Shown: positions 25,427 through 33,658 of the stretch, piece after piece | Position numbering within the stretch: position 1 is the first letter of the stretch | Layout: every line of letters begins with the position of its first letter | NCBI GenBank assembly: GCA_913055205.1 | Contig: CAJXJN010000009.1 | Coordinates: 1 to 64,000, forward strand | Direction: 5' to 3' | Length of the DNA stretch: 64,000 nt | From: an uncultured Sulfurovum sp. | Lineage (GTDB): Bacteria; Campylobacterota; Campylobacteria; Campylobacterales; Sulfurovaceae | Made by a program: the position numbers and the translations under genes | Notes under the pieces: generated by a model | Told to the model about the DNA's origin: nothing | What the model saw: only the letters and a program-made list of their open reading frames with translations | The model's database searches: none

Positions 25427-26689
25427 CTATTTCTCAATCCTCATCATAGCGATCTCACCATGAACCACATCAAGTTTACTTAATGCAGCCATAGCATCCT
25501 GCATCTTACTCTCTTTACAAGAATGTGTTGTAAAGAGAAGTTTGGCAATATCTTCATTTTTGGTCGGTTTTTGCAGCATAGACTCGATGGAGATACCAAA
25601 CTCACCTAAAGTAGAAGTAATAGCAGCCAAAACACCGCTTTGATCATCTACTTCCAATCTAAGATAGTATTGTGTCACAATCTCATCTTTACTAAGCAGT
25701 TTAAGACCACTTTCCAAGCCTTTTTTGTACCCAAGCATAGGTCCCTGGTTCCCACGGACAATGTCTACAATATCTGCGATCACAGCAGAAGCTGTCGCAT
25801 CTCCACCGGCTCCGGGACCGTAATACATCGTCTCACCTACACGGTCACCTACGACAGTCACAGCATTCATCACCCCATCTACTTTGGCGATCATAGACTC
25901 TTGAGGTATCATGGTTGCATGTACTCTTAGCTCAACACCTTCACCTACTTTTTTGGCAATACCAAGCAGTTTTATCTCATACCCAAACTCTTTGGCAAAA
26001 GCCACATCTGTTTGTGTAATGTTCTGAATACCTTCAATGAGAATATCTTCAGGCTTTGCATCTATACCATATGCAATACTTGCCAAGATGAGTAACTTAT
26101 GTGAAGCATCAAAACCACCCACATCAAAAGTAGGATCTGCTTCAGCATAACCTAACTCTTGAGCCTCTTTTAAGATAGCATCATATTGTGCACCCTCTTT
26201 TATCATCTTGGTAAGCATATAGTTACACGTACCGTTCATAATACCCTTAATGGACTCTATATGGTTTGCAGAAAGTCCTGTACGTAATGCACCGATGATA
26301 GGAATACCACCCGCTGTACTCGCTTCATACATGAAAGGTATATCACCTGCAAGAGCTTGCAGTTCATAACGGTGGTAGGCAAGAAGTGCTTTGTTCGCTG
26401 TAACAACCGCTTTACCATTTTTCAATGCTTTTTTTACCAGTGCATACGGCTCTTCAACCCCACCCATAAGCTCTACAACGATGTCTATTTCAGGATCATC
26501 TATCACATCAAGAGGATTGTCACTTAGTGAGATAGAAACCCCTCTCTCTTTAGAGAGATTTTTTACCACACCTGACTTGACAACAATCTTTTTACCCGCT
26601 CTTGCTTCGATAATATCACCATTCTCTTCAAGAATTTTGGCAACACTCGCTCCAACTGTACCTACACCTAAAATACCTATTTTTACCAT
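25427..26689 (-). CDS. hom: homoserine dehydrogenase
   Basis: Reduces aspartate semialdehyde to homoserine (threonine/methionine pathway). Start at 26689 (MVKIGILGVGTVGASVA); the longer reading to 26800 runs into the upstream gene and has no support. 420 residues: Rossmann domain, catalytic domain with NGTCNYMLTKM and GYAEADPTFDVGGFDA, and a C-terminal ACT domain (YYLRLEVDDQSGVLAAITSTLGEFGISI). One base separates it from the aminotransferase stop. Confidence 0.97.
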   Translation of the reverse strand: MVKIGILGVGTVGASVAKILEENGDIIEARAGKKIVVKSGVVKNLSKERGVSISLSDNPLDVIDDPEIDIVVELMGGVEEPYALVKKALKNGKAVVTANKALLAYHRYELQALAGDIPFMYEASTAGGIPIIGALRTGLSANHIESIKGIMNGTCNYMLTKMIKEGAQYDAILKEAQELGYAEADPTFDVGGFDASHKLLILASIAYGIDAKPEDILIEGIQNITQTDVAFAKEFGYEIKLLGIAKKVGEGVELRVHATMIPQESMIAKVDGVMNAVTVVGDRVGETMYYGPGAGGDATASAVIADIVDIVRGNQGPMLGYKKGLESGLKLLSKDEIVTQYYLRLEVDDQSGVLAAITSTLGEFGISIESMLQKPTKNEDIAKLLFTTHSCKESKMQDAMAALSKLDVVHGEIAMMRIEK

Positions 26690-26690
26690 A

Positions 26691-27917
26691 CTATTTCTTC
26701 TCCGCTTCCAGCTCTTTAAGAAACTTTTTAATGTTTTTTGCCGCCTGACGGATACGTTTTTCGTTTTCAATAAGGGCAATACGTACATACTCATCACCAT
26801 ATTTTCCGAATCCTATACCCGGGCTTACAGCAACACCTGCATGAATGAGAAGCTGTTTTGAGAACTCTAAAGAGCCCATCTCTCTAGCCACTTCAGGAAT
26901 TTTCCCCCAAATAAACATAGAGGCATTCGGTTTTGCCAAATGCCAACCTGCTTTACCGAATGCTTCTATCATTACATCACGTCTTTTTTCGTAACGCGGA
27001 ATGATCTCTTTATCCGGGACATACCCATGCTCATCAAGTGCCACTGTTGCAGCGACCTGAATAGGTGTGAACATACCATAGTCAAGCCATGACTTAATAC
27101 TCTGCAGCGCTCCTATGAGTTTTTTATTTCCGACAATAAATCCTACTCTCCAACCTGCCATATTGTAGGACTTGGAAAGAGTATAAGACTCAACTGCCAC
27201 ATCTTTTGCACCTTCTACTTCCATAATGGAAGGTGTTTTGTATCCATCAAACGTAATATCTGCATAGGCAATATCTGAAATAATATAAAAACGTTTCTTT
27301 TTTGCCAAAGCCACCAGTCTTTCATAAAACTGAGGGGTTACCGTTGCTGTAGTCGGATTGTGCGGGAAATTCACTACTAAAAATTTTGCCTGGGGTACAG
27401 AGTTGTCAAGTGCTTCTTCTATATCCGCCAGGAACCTGTCTTCATCCACTTCAAAAGTCTCTTCATCGAAAACAAGCTTCATCTTCTCAACATTTGCACC
27501 TGCCAGGATAAATGCCTGCGAGTGGATAGGATACGTTGGATCCGGAACGATAGCTACATCACCTGGATTCGTAATCGCTTGTATAAGGTGGACATATCCT
27601 TCTTTACTTCCCATCGTAGCAACGATCTCGGTATCCGGATCCAGGTCAACATTATATTTACGTTTATACCACTTGCTCATTGCCAAACGTAATTTATAGA
27701 TCCCTTTACTTGCACTGTAGCCATGTGTTTTTGGTCTCTGTACTGTTTCACATAACTTGTCTATGATCGGTTGCGGAGTGGATGCATCCGGATTTCCCAT
27801 AGAGAAATCAATGATATCCTCTCCTCTTCTTCTTGCAGACATCTTAAGCTCATTGATCTCCGCAAAAAGATACTTTGGTAATCGGTTTATCTTTTCAAAT
27901 TGTATTTCATCAAACAT
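26691..27917 (-). CDS. class I/II PLP aminotransferase (AlaC/LL-DAP aminotransferase-like)
   Basis: 408 residues, fold type I. Motifs: FSMGNPDASTPQ, HGYSASKGIYKLR, VPDPTYPIHSQA, NFPHNPTT, YADITFDG, and the PLP lysine in SYTLSKSYNMAGWRVGF. Closest family resemblance is to alanine-glutamate (AlaC/YfdZ) and LL-diaminopimelate aminotransferases, so exact substrate is open. It lies between a RodZ-like gene (TAATG overlap) and hom. Confidence 0.88.
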   Translation of the reverse strand: MFDEIQFEKINRLPKYLFAEINELKMSARRRGEDIIDFSMGNPDASTPQPIIDKLCETVQRPKTHGYSASKGIYKLRLAMSKWYKRKYNVDLDPDTEIVATMGSKEGYVHLIQAITNPGDVAIVPDPTYPIHSQAFILAGANVEKMKLVFDEETFEVDEDRFLADIEEALDNSVPQAKFLVVNFPHNPTTATVTPQFYERLVALAKKKRFYIISDIAYADITFDGYKTPSIMEVEGAKDVAVESYTLSKSYNMAGWRVGFIVGNKKLIGALQSIKSWLDYGMFTPIQVAATVALDEHGYVPDKEIIPRYEKRRDVMIEAFGKAGWHLAKPNASMFIWGKIPEVAREMGSLEFSKQLLIHAGVAVSPGIGFGKYGDEYVRIALIENEKRIRQAAKNIKKFLKELEAEKK

Positions 27918-28444
27918 TATATTCTCTCTTTTAAACTTTCTTCAGTATTCGTTCCGGTTTTTGTGATATTTGTATCTGTATGTGCTGGTGCTATGACACT
28001 TTCAATACTCAATTCTGTACTGTCATTGACTTCTTTAGGCATAAGAACCTGACTGATCTTTTCTTCACTGAACGGCAATAGTTCATTTAACTGTTTTTTG
28101 TCAAACTGTGTAAAAAAATACCAGGAAGCATATCCTAAAAGCATCAGAACAAACAGTAAGAACAGTTTGGATTTGCCTTTTTTCTCTTCCATGATGGGAA
28201 GCCCGAGTGTAACACTTTCCTCCTCATCACTGTTTTCTATATAGTGGGAAAGCGCCTGCTCTTTCAAGGTACTCAGGTCTGCTTTATATTCACGTTCTAT
28301 GATAGAGATAAACCCTAGTGTTTTCACTTTTTTCAACGCATCAAAATCACCGGCTAAAAGTGCTTCAAGATTTTCTTCTGAAATATTGGTTCTCTTGCTG
28401 ATCGCTTTTACACTGTTCTCTTCAAATATCTCATTTAACTGCAT
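27917..28444 (-). CDS. RodZ-like membrane protein
   Basis: 175 residues: an N-terminal helix-rich region resembling a degenerate helix-turn-helix (AISKRTNISEENLEALLAGDFDAL), one transmembrane helix near 98-116 (LFLLFVLMLLGYASWYF), then a Glu/Thr-rich periplasmic tail. The layout matches short RodZ-type shape proteins, and I recall a similar gene at this place in C. jejuni. The match is by architecture, not sequence signature. Overlaps trmH-family gene by 14 bases. Confidence 0.55.
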   Translation of the reverse strand: MQLNEIFEENSVKAISKRTNISEENLEALLAGDFDALKKVKTLGFISIIEREYKADLSTLKEQALSHYIENSDEEESVTLGLPIMEEKKGKSKLFLLFVLMLLGYASWYFFTQFDKKQLNELLPFSEEKISQVLMPKEVNDSTELSIESVIAPAHTDTNITKTGTNTEESLKERI

Positions 28445-29117
28445 AACCCATCCTGTGTATTAAAATCGCTGCTGCCGCACTGACATTCAGAGAGTCAAAT
28501 GCATGCTTCATCTCTATGGAGATCATATGATCGAGCTTTGATCTTGCTTTCTTGGAGAGTCCTTTCCCTTCGCTTCCCAGAACAAGCACTCGTTTAGGTT
28601 CAAATACCGTATCCTGTACTGCTTTGCCCTCCATGGCCGCACCATAGAAAGAAAAACCTACCTGTTGCAATTCATTGAAAACATCTAAAATATTATGTGT
28701 GACCATAAAAGGCATATCCAACAGTGCACCTGAACTCGTACGCGCAATGGCGGCAAAGTTCAATTGCTTCACTCCTGTGGCAATGATGGCATCTGCTCCA
28801 AGTGCATAGGCACTTCTTACGATCGCTCCGATATTCCCTACATCTGTCAGTCCGTCAAGCACCACAATAAAATCATTTTTCTTTATTGAGGAAAGGCTGC
28901 TTTGTTCAAAGTCGGAAACTTCAAGCAAAATACCCTGATGGTTCCCGCCCTTACTCATAGACTGAGCCCACTTCTCTTCCAGGAACTTGATCTTATCGTG
29001 GTGTTCATGAAATAGCTTTTGGGGAAGTATTCCTTTTTTAGCTACATAGACAGTAGTGATCGTATCCGGGTGTTGCTCTAAGGCATAAAGGCAAACCTGT
29101 TTTCCATAAATTATCAT
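28431..29117 (-). CDS. SpoU/TrmH-family RNA 2'-O-methyltransferase (RlmB-like)
   Basis: 228 residues with the SPOUT knot motifs: VVLDGLTDVGNIGAIVRSAYALGAD, VLVLGSEGKGLS and ISIEMKHAFDSLNVSAAAAILIHRM. The N-terminal region is the substrate-binding extension typical of RlmB-type 23S rRNA G2251 methylases. It is followed directly by the RodZ-like gene and preceded by rsmI. Confidence 0.9.
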   Translation of the reverse strand: MIIYGKQVCLYALEQHPDTITTVYVAKKGILPQKLFHEHHDKIKFLEEKWAQSMSKGGNHQGILLEVSDFEQSSLSSIKKNDFIVVLDGLTDVGNIGAIVRSAYALGADAIIATGVKQLNFAAIARTSSGALLDMPFMVTHNILDVFNELQQVGFSFYGAAMEGKAVQDTVFEPKRVLVLGSEGKGLSKKARSKLDHMISIEMKHAFDSLNVSAAAAILIHRMGYAVK

Positions 29118-29168
29118 AGGTAAGATTTTACCTTTTTTTTGCTTTTACTGCGTTGTAACGGGAAAGGA

Positions 29169-29978
29169 CTAATTTATGAGTTCGTTATACCACTCTTTTA
29201 CACTCTTATCGCTCAGTTTTGCAAGAAGTTTTGCTTTGGCCTTTGGAGGCAGGTCCAACTGTAGGACCTCATTGAAATGAAGACTCTTTTCTGTAGCTTT
29301 TTTTGCACGTATGATCACAACCCACTCTCCGCGTATCGTGATCTCACGGAACTTTTCATCAAGCTCTTTGGCTGTGCCTTTAAAATAGGTTTGAAACTTT
29401 TTACTTATCTCTTTGGCTAAAAAAAGTTCTCTGTCTCCATCCATGGCAGCTACCTCTTTCAGAAATTTTTCCAAACGGTGGGGAGACTCGTAGAGTACTG
29501 TATTGTAACCATTGTTCATTGCTTCGTTCAACGCAGCACTTCTATCTGATCCTTTATGCGGCAAAAAACCGAAAAAAAGAAATTTTCCCTCTTCAAAACC
29601 GCTGGCCGCATATGCTGTGGTCACGGCACTTGCTCCGGGAAGCACATCATAAATGATATTGTTTTTTTGGCAATAAGCTACCAGTATCTGCCCGGGATCA
29701 GAGATCACAGGCATCCCCGCATCACTGACATAGACCACTTCTTTTGAACCCAGAACAGTACCAAATTGTTCTAAACGTTCTTTTCCGTTATGTTCATTAA
29801 AAGAGTAGAACTCTGCATCAGGATACGTCATATCAAACCGCTCTTCCAAAAGTCGTAAAAGCCGTTTGGTCTGACGTGTATCTTCACATAAAAACAGTTC
29901 AGCTTTTTCAAAAAGCTTCATAGCTCTGATAGTAATATCTTGGGGATTTCCAATAGGAGTGGGGATAAAGGTTAACAT
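29169..29978 (-). CDS. rsmI: 16S rRNA (cytidine-1402 2'-O) methyltransferase
   Basis: 269 residues of the tetrapyrrole-methylase-like family: FIPTPIGNPQDITIRA, LCEDTRQTKRLL, YVSDAGMPVISDPG and VLYESPHRLEKFL are RsmI signatures. It modifies the decoding site of 30S subunits together with RsmH. Located between rpmE and the TrmH-family gene. Confidence 0.94.
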   Translation of the reverse strand: MLTFIPTPIGNPQDITIRAMKLFEKAELFLCEDTRQTKRLLRLLEERFDMTYPDAEFYSFNEHNGKERLEQFGTVLGSKEVVYVSDAGMPVISDPGQILVAYCQKNNIIYDVLPGASAVTTAYAASGFEEGKFLFFGFLPHKGSDRSAALNEAMNNGYNTVLYESPHRLEKFLKEVAAMDGDRELFLAKEISKKFQTYFKGTAKELDEKFREITIRGEWVVIIRAKKATEKSLHFNEVLQLDLPPKAKAKLLAKLSDKSVKEWYNELIN

Positions 29979-30007
29979 AATTAGGTACTTTGTCAGGTGA
30001 AGAGAAT

Positions 30008-30041
30008 AAGTGACTAGTTGCTTGAGCCTGCTGCTGAAGCA
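30008..30041 (+). repeat. two-hairpin dispersed repeat, copy 3
   Basis: Stem A AAGTGAC-TA-GTTGCTT (30008-30023, two G-U pairs), TGAGCC linker, stem B TGCT-GCTGA-AGCA (30029-30041). It lies between rpmE and rsmI, antisense to them. Same loop and linker as copies 1 and 2, with different paired bases. Confidence 0.65.
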
Positions 30042-30059
30042 AACTTAGCGTTAGCGTAA

Positions 30060-30084
30060 GCATAGAGGGCTTTGCTCTCTATGC
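30060..30084 (-). terminator. 11-bp hairpin after rpmE
   Basis: An 11-bp stem with one G-U pair closes a triloop (GCATAGAGGGC-TTT-GCTCTCTATGC on the plus strand), 17 bases past the rpmE stop. The cap matches that of the nirS leader hairpin (6546-6568). No long T-run is visible. Confidence 0.45.
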
Positions 30085-30101
30085 GGTCAAACTTGATGTG
30101 A

Positions 30102-30302
30102 TTAAGATAGTTTGTATTTATTTTTAAACTTCTCAACTCTACCTGCAGCATCAAGAATTTTCTCAGAACCTGTAAAGAATGGGTGACACTCATTACAAAT
30201 ATCGATACTCATTTCTGATTTATTTGTTCTAATTTCAAACTTGTTTCCACAAGCACATGTAACTTTACATTCCATATATTCCGGGTGAATATCTTTTCTC
30301 AT
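30102..30302 (-). CDS. rpmE: 50S ribosomal protein L31, zinc form
   Basis: 66 residues, [20 protein letters not shown], starting at 30302 rather than the longer in-frame ATG. Cysteines at CACGNKF and [12 protein letters not shown] form the zinc-binding set of the C+ type L31. It lies between rsmE and rsmI as in C. jejuni (memory). Confidence 0.96.
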   Translation of the reverse strand: MRKDIHPEYMECKVTCACGNKFEIRTNKSEMSIDICNECHPFFTGSEKILDAAGRVEKFKNKYKLS

Positions 30303-30330
30303 TTTGAGACCTTTTAGTTTATTTTTAAAA

Positions 30331-30363
30331 CGCAACCAGTTGCGTGAGCCGACTGTTGAAGTC
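30331..30363 (+). repeat. two-hairpin dispersed repeat, copy 2
   Basis: Stem A CGCAAC-CA-GTTGCG (30331-30344), TGAGCC linker (30345-30350), stem B GACT-GTTGA-AGTC (30351-30363). It lies just upstream of rpmE, antisense to it, in the 204-base gap to rsmE. Confidence 0.7.
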
Positions 30364-30506
30364 TGCTTTTAATGACAGGCAACTAACCTGTTCCAGTCAA
30401 TGACTCTTCCATATTTGCAAGCAAACAGGGTCGTTGCAACGCTCTGGGCGAGACAACTTTAGGGCGAAATTATAGCAAAAAATGTTTAAAATATTATAAA
30501 AGAAAT

Positions 30507-31175
30507 TCACAGAAGCAGTTTAGAAGCCACCGCACAGACAGCACTTTCACTTTTAAGCACCAAAGGTGTATCAAACCCTATAATATTTTCAGCAGGGAAA
30601 AGGGCTGCTTCATCTTCATGAAAACCGCCTTCACACCCTATGACTATGGTATCTATATCACTATTTGAAATAAAGTTGTTTTCAGAAAAATTCAACATTT
30701 TACTTTCTGGATTTTCTTTCAAAAAACTTTCCATATCTTCAGCCGTTTCCAGTTTCATCATCTCGGATCTACCTGATTGTTGTGAAGAGTTAAGCAAAAT
30801 CTTCTCAAAACGTTTGAAATCCAATTTAAAACTTTTTTGTGAACGTTTGCAGTAGATAAATGTGATCTTATCTACACCCATTTCATTGAGTGACGGCAGT
30901 ACTTTTTCAATATTTTTGGGGTCTATCACACACCAGCCTATATGCAGTGATCTGGGAGCTTTTACTTCAAGTACCTGGCTCTCTTGCAGTTCCAGCATGA
31001 CAGAACGCTTGTCTATGAAGGTAACTTCATAGCGATGCAACAGTCCATCTTCCAAATTACGCAAATAAAGGATGTCATCTAGCTTGTGCCTGCGTACCTT
31101 GAAGATGTAACGATGCTCATCACCGGTGAGGGTAAGTTGAGGCTTTCCTGCCTCTTTATGATAGAGATATAACAT
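30507..31175 (-). CDS. rsmE: 16S rRNA (uracil-1498 N3) methyltransferase
   Basis: 222 residues, SPOUT family. Seen: HRYIFKVRRHKLDDILYL in the PUA-like N domain, CKRSQKSFKLDFKRFEKILLNSSQQSGRSEM, and the knot motifs IVIGCEGGFHEDEAAL and LVLKSESAVCAVASKLL. It begins 8 bases after the stop of the membrane-protein gene. Confidence 0.93.
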   Translation of the reverse strand: MLYLYHKEAGKPQLTLTGDEHRYIFKVRRHKLDDILYLRNLEDGLLHRYEVTFIDKRSVMLELQESQVLEVKAPRSLHIGWCVIDPKNIEKVLPSLNEMGVDKITFIYCKRSQKSFKLDFKRFEKILLNSSQQSGRSEMMKLETAEDMESFLKENPESKMLNFSENNFISNSDIDTIVIGCEGGFHEDEAALFPAENIIGFDTPLVLKSESAVCAVASKLLL

Positions 31176-31183
31176 ATTCCAAC

Positions 31184-31609
31184 CTATAGTGCCATAACAC
31201 CTTTGGCTTTAAGTACCATAAGTACAACCATGACAGCCACAAGCAGGATTTGTACCGCTGAGATCTTGAGAAAAGCCCCTTTAAGCAGTTTATGGGTATC
31301 TGCGTTTTGGAGATTGGCTATTTTAATAAGTTTGTATTTGCGTATCTCTATATACATCAATACCGCCCAGATCACGATCATTATGATCGTACTCAATGTC
31401 AATCCAAGCTCACCCGTTACCATCGCGATAAGTCCTGTAAAGGCTATCATCGTAGCGATCGCCTGGAAGATCATCGTGTAAATAAAACTTGCCTTTCTAA
31501 AACCCAATGGATTTTTTGCCGTCATCGCAGGGATGAGCAACCCCCCTGCTAAAAAACCTAAAAAAGCTTTGACCAATATACTATGCGATACTATCATCTC
31601 TTCTAACAT
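31184..31609 (-). CDS. four-helix integral membrane protein
   Basis: 141 residues with four hydrophobic helices (about residues 8-28, 42-66, 70-88, 113-135), joined by short loops with basic residues. No catalytic motif. The shape resembles small CopD/DUF-type membrane proteins common in Campylobacterota, but I cannot name a family. It is the first gene of a unit with rsmE. Confidence 0.7.
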   Translation of the reverse strand: MLEEMIVSHSILVKAFLGFLAGGLLIPAMTAKNPLGFRKASFIYTMIFQAIATMIAFTGLIAMVTGELGLTLSTIIMIVIWAVLMYIEIRKYKLIKIANLQNADTHKLLKGAFLKISAVQILLVAVMVVLMVLKAKGVMAL

Positions 31610-31698
31610 TATTTATTCCTTATTAATTATATCTGTTTAAAAGCGGATTATACTCTATGTTTGTTATAATCCTTATAATTCAATTATAAAGGCTTACA

Positions 31699-32916
31699 AT
31701 GGCTGTTTCTATAACCGAAGCATTAGATATTATCTACACTAACTGTACTCCTGTCTCTACTGAAATCATTCCTATTGAAATGACTTTAGGACGTATCATG
31801 GCTAAAGACTCTATTGCTACTTTTGACTTACCCCGTTTTGACAACTCTGCCATGGATGGATATGCTGTCAAATGTATTGATGCAGATACGACAGTCACCA
31901 GCAATGAAGTCATTTATGCAGGCGATAACCCGGAAATGACACTGCAACCCAAAACAGCGATAAAGATCATGACCGGTGCACCTATCCCAGACGGATGTGA
32001 AGCGATCATCCCTATAGAGAATGTCACTGTAGAAGGAGATCAGGTCACCCTGCCCGCCACTATAGATAAAGATGCGCATATCAGAAGAGCCGGAGAAGAT
32101 GTCAAAAGCGGGACTGTTTATCTTCACAAAGGAGAAAAAGTAACAGCCTACAGCATTGCTCTGCTGGCCAGTCAAGGGATAACGCATCTCACTGTATATC
32201 GCAAGATAAAAGTAGCCGTTTTTGGTACAGGGGATGAACTGCGTCCTCATTTTGAAAAAATAGAGCCTCACCAACTCTACAACTCAAATACACCCATGTT
32301 CCTTGCCCGTGCAAAAGAACTGGGATGTGATGTGCGCTATATTCCAAGCAGTGGTGATACGATAGAGTCTTTGGAAAGTTCTATCACATCAGCACTGGAT
32401 GCAGACATTATTATCACCTCTGGCGGTGTAAGTATGGGAGATAGGGATTTTACTAAAGAAGCATTTGGAAACTTAGGAATGAAACTCTATTTTGATAAAG
32501 TTGACATTAAACCGGGGAAGCCCACTGCTTTTGGAAAAATAGGTAGTACCGCTATTATCAACCTGCCGGGGAACCCTTTGGCATCCATGGTCAATTATGA
32601 GATTTTTATCCGTGCAGTGATACATAAAATGTCTGGAATAAATGCTTTCTATCATAGTACAATGGTAACAACCATGAGAGAGGACTCCAGACTAAGAAAA
32701 GGAAAATACAGTGTACGTCTGGGAAGCTTTGACGGCAAAACATTCATGCCGCTAAAACAACAGTTGCCGGGCATGGTTTCACCTATGCAAAAAGCGGATG
32801 CTATGATCATCACTACACCCGATGTAGATTTCCTTCCTAAAGGAATGAAGGTTAAAATGATTCCAATTTGTTGGGAATTAACCAATTGTGAAAAAGAGGA
32901 TCTATTTACAACTTAA
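31699..32916 (+). CDS. moeA: molybdopterin molybdotransferase
   Basis: Inserts molybdate into adenylated molybdopterin. 405 residues: FDNSAMDGYAVK at the N terminus, IMTGAPIPDG, the catalytic GDEL/TSGGVSMGDRDF motif of the MogA-like domain, and LPGNPLASMVNYEIF. The C-terminal domain IV follows. It stands alone with its own A/T-rich promoter region and faces queD convergently. It serves the formate dehydrogenase and other Mo enzymes of the cell. Confidence 0.96.
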   Translation: MAVSITEALDIIYTNCTPVSTEIIPIEMTLGRIMAKDSIATFDLPRFDNSAMDGYAVKCIDADTTVTSNEVIYAGDNPEMTLQPKTAIKIMTGAPIPDGCEAIIPIENVTVEGDQVTLPATIDKDAHIRRAGEDVKSGTVYLHKGEKVTAYSIALLASQGITHLTVYRKIKVAVFGTGDELRPHFEKIEPHQLYNSNTPMFLARAKELGCDVRYIPSSGDTIESLESSITSALDADIIITSGGVSMGDRDFTKEAFGNLGMKLYFDKVDIKPGKPTAFGKIGSTAIINLPGNPLASMVNYEIFIRAVIHKMSGINAFYHSTMVTTMREDSRLRKGKYSVRLGSFDGKTFMPLKQQLPGMVSPMQKADAMIITTPDVDFLPKGMKVKMIPICWELTNCEKEDLFTT

Positions 32917-33004
32917 ACGAACAAGTACCTCTAATTCCATTAAGTTAAGAAATTTTTTACTACTCTGTCATTCCACTTAACTTCATAGCCATAAAGGGGG
33001 CCCT

Positions 33005-33586
33005 CTAAACTTTTTTAGGATTTGTCAGTAATGTATGCTTGATAAGTTTATCCCAAAGTTCAGTATCGCTCCATTCACGTTTCACTTGTTCGGAAAAAAT
33101 AATATCTTCCAACTTTATTGTTCCCATCAGTTCACTGTGGGCATCTTCTTTAAAACCTTGCGCATATCCTGTCTCCGTCTCATGTACGATGATACTGTGA
33201 AGCTTTACTTCCCTTTCCCCATTTTGCATATTTGTACAAGCCAGAACACGTTCTACCATAAGGTAAATGACACGCGAAAACTGTTCGGCAGAAGGAGACA
33301 CAGGAAGTTCTACCCATCTATGACTGTATTTTTTCATCGCTTCTATATAATGAGCATCATCTTTTGACCAAAGTGTGATCGCATGGTCGAAAGAGTCTAT
33401 CAGCTCTTTAATGTAGAGTTTCGTCAAACCAAAATCATATACCATCTGTCCATTATCCAGGTAATTAGATTCAAGCAACACTTCAACTTTATAAGAATGA
33501 CCGTGTATATTTTCACTACAGCGTTGTGTAGAACAGCCTCGAACAATATGGGCATTTTCAAATTTAAAAAGTTTTCGTATTAACAT
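33005..33586 (-). CDS. queD: 6-carboxytetrahydropterin synthase (QueD)
   Basis: 193 residues of the PTPS family, for queuosine (7-deazaguanine) synthesis. Zinc-binding histidines: FENAHIVRGC and ENIHGHSYKVEV. The catalytic cysteine lies in CSTQRCSENIHGH, and the C-terminal HETETGYAQG holds the family's glutamate. queE lies 19 kb away at 52346. An AAGTTAAG/CTTAACTT inverted repeat at 32942-32983 lies between it and convergent moeA. Confidence 0.9.
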   Translation of the reverse strand: MLIRKLFKFENAHIVRGCSTQRCSENIHGHSYKVEVLLESNYLDNGQMVYDFGLTKLYIKELIDSFDHAITLWSKDDAHYIEAMKKYSHRWVELPVSPSAEQFSRVIYLMVERVLACTNMQNGEREVKLHSIIVHETETGYAQGFKEDAHSELMGTIKLEDIIFSEQVKREWSDTELWDKLIKHTLLTNPKKV

Positions 33587-33658
33587 CTGTGTCCTTAATA
33601 GGAGTATATCGATCTGATTCTAACCAATATAACTTAAGGAGAGCTATAACTTATACTT

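Noticed and set aside
32942-32983. Strong terminator between moeA and queD
   Set aside because: The 8-bp inverted repeat has a 26-base loop and no T-run on either strand; too weak to call.
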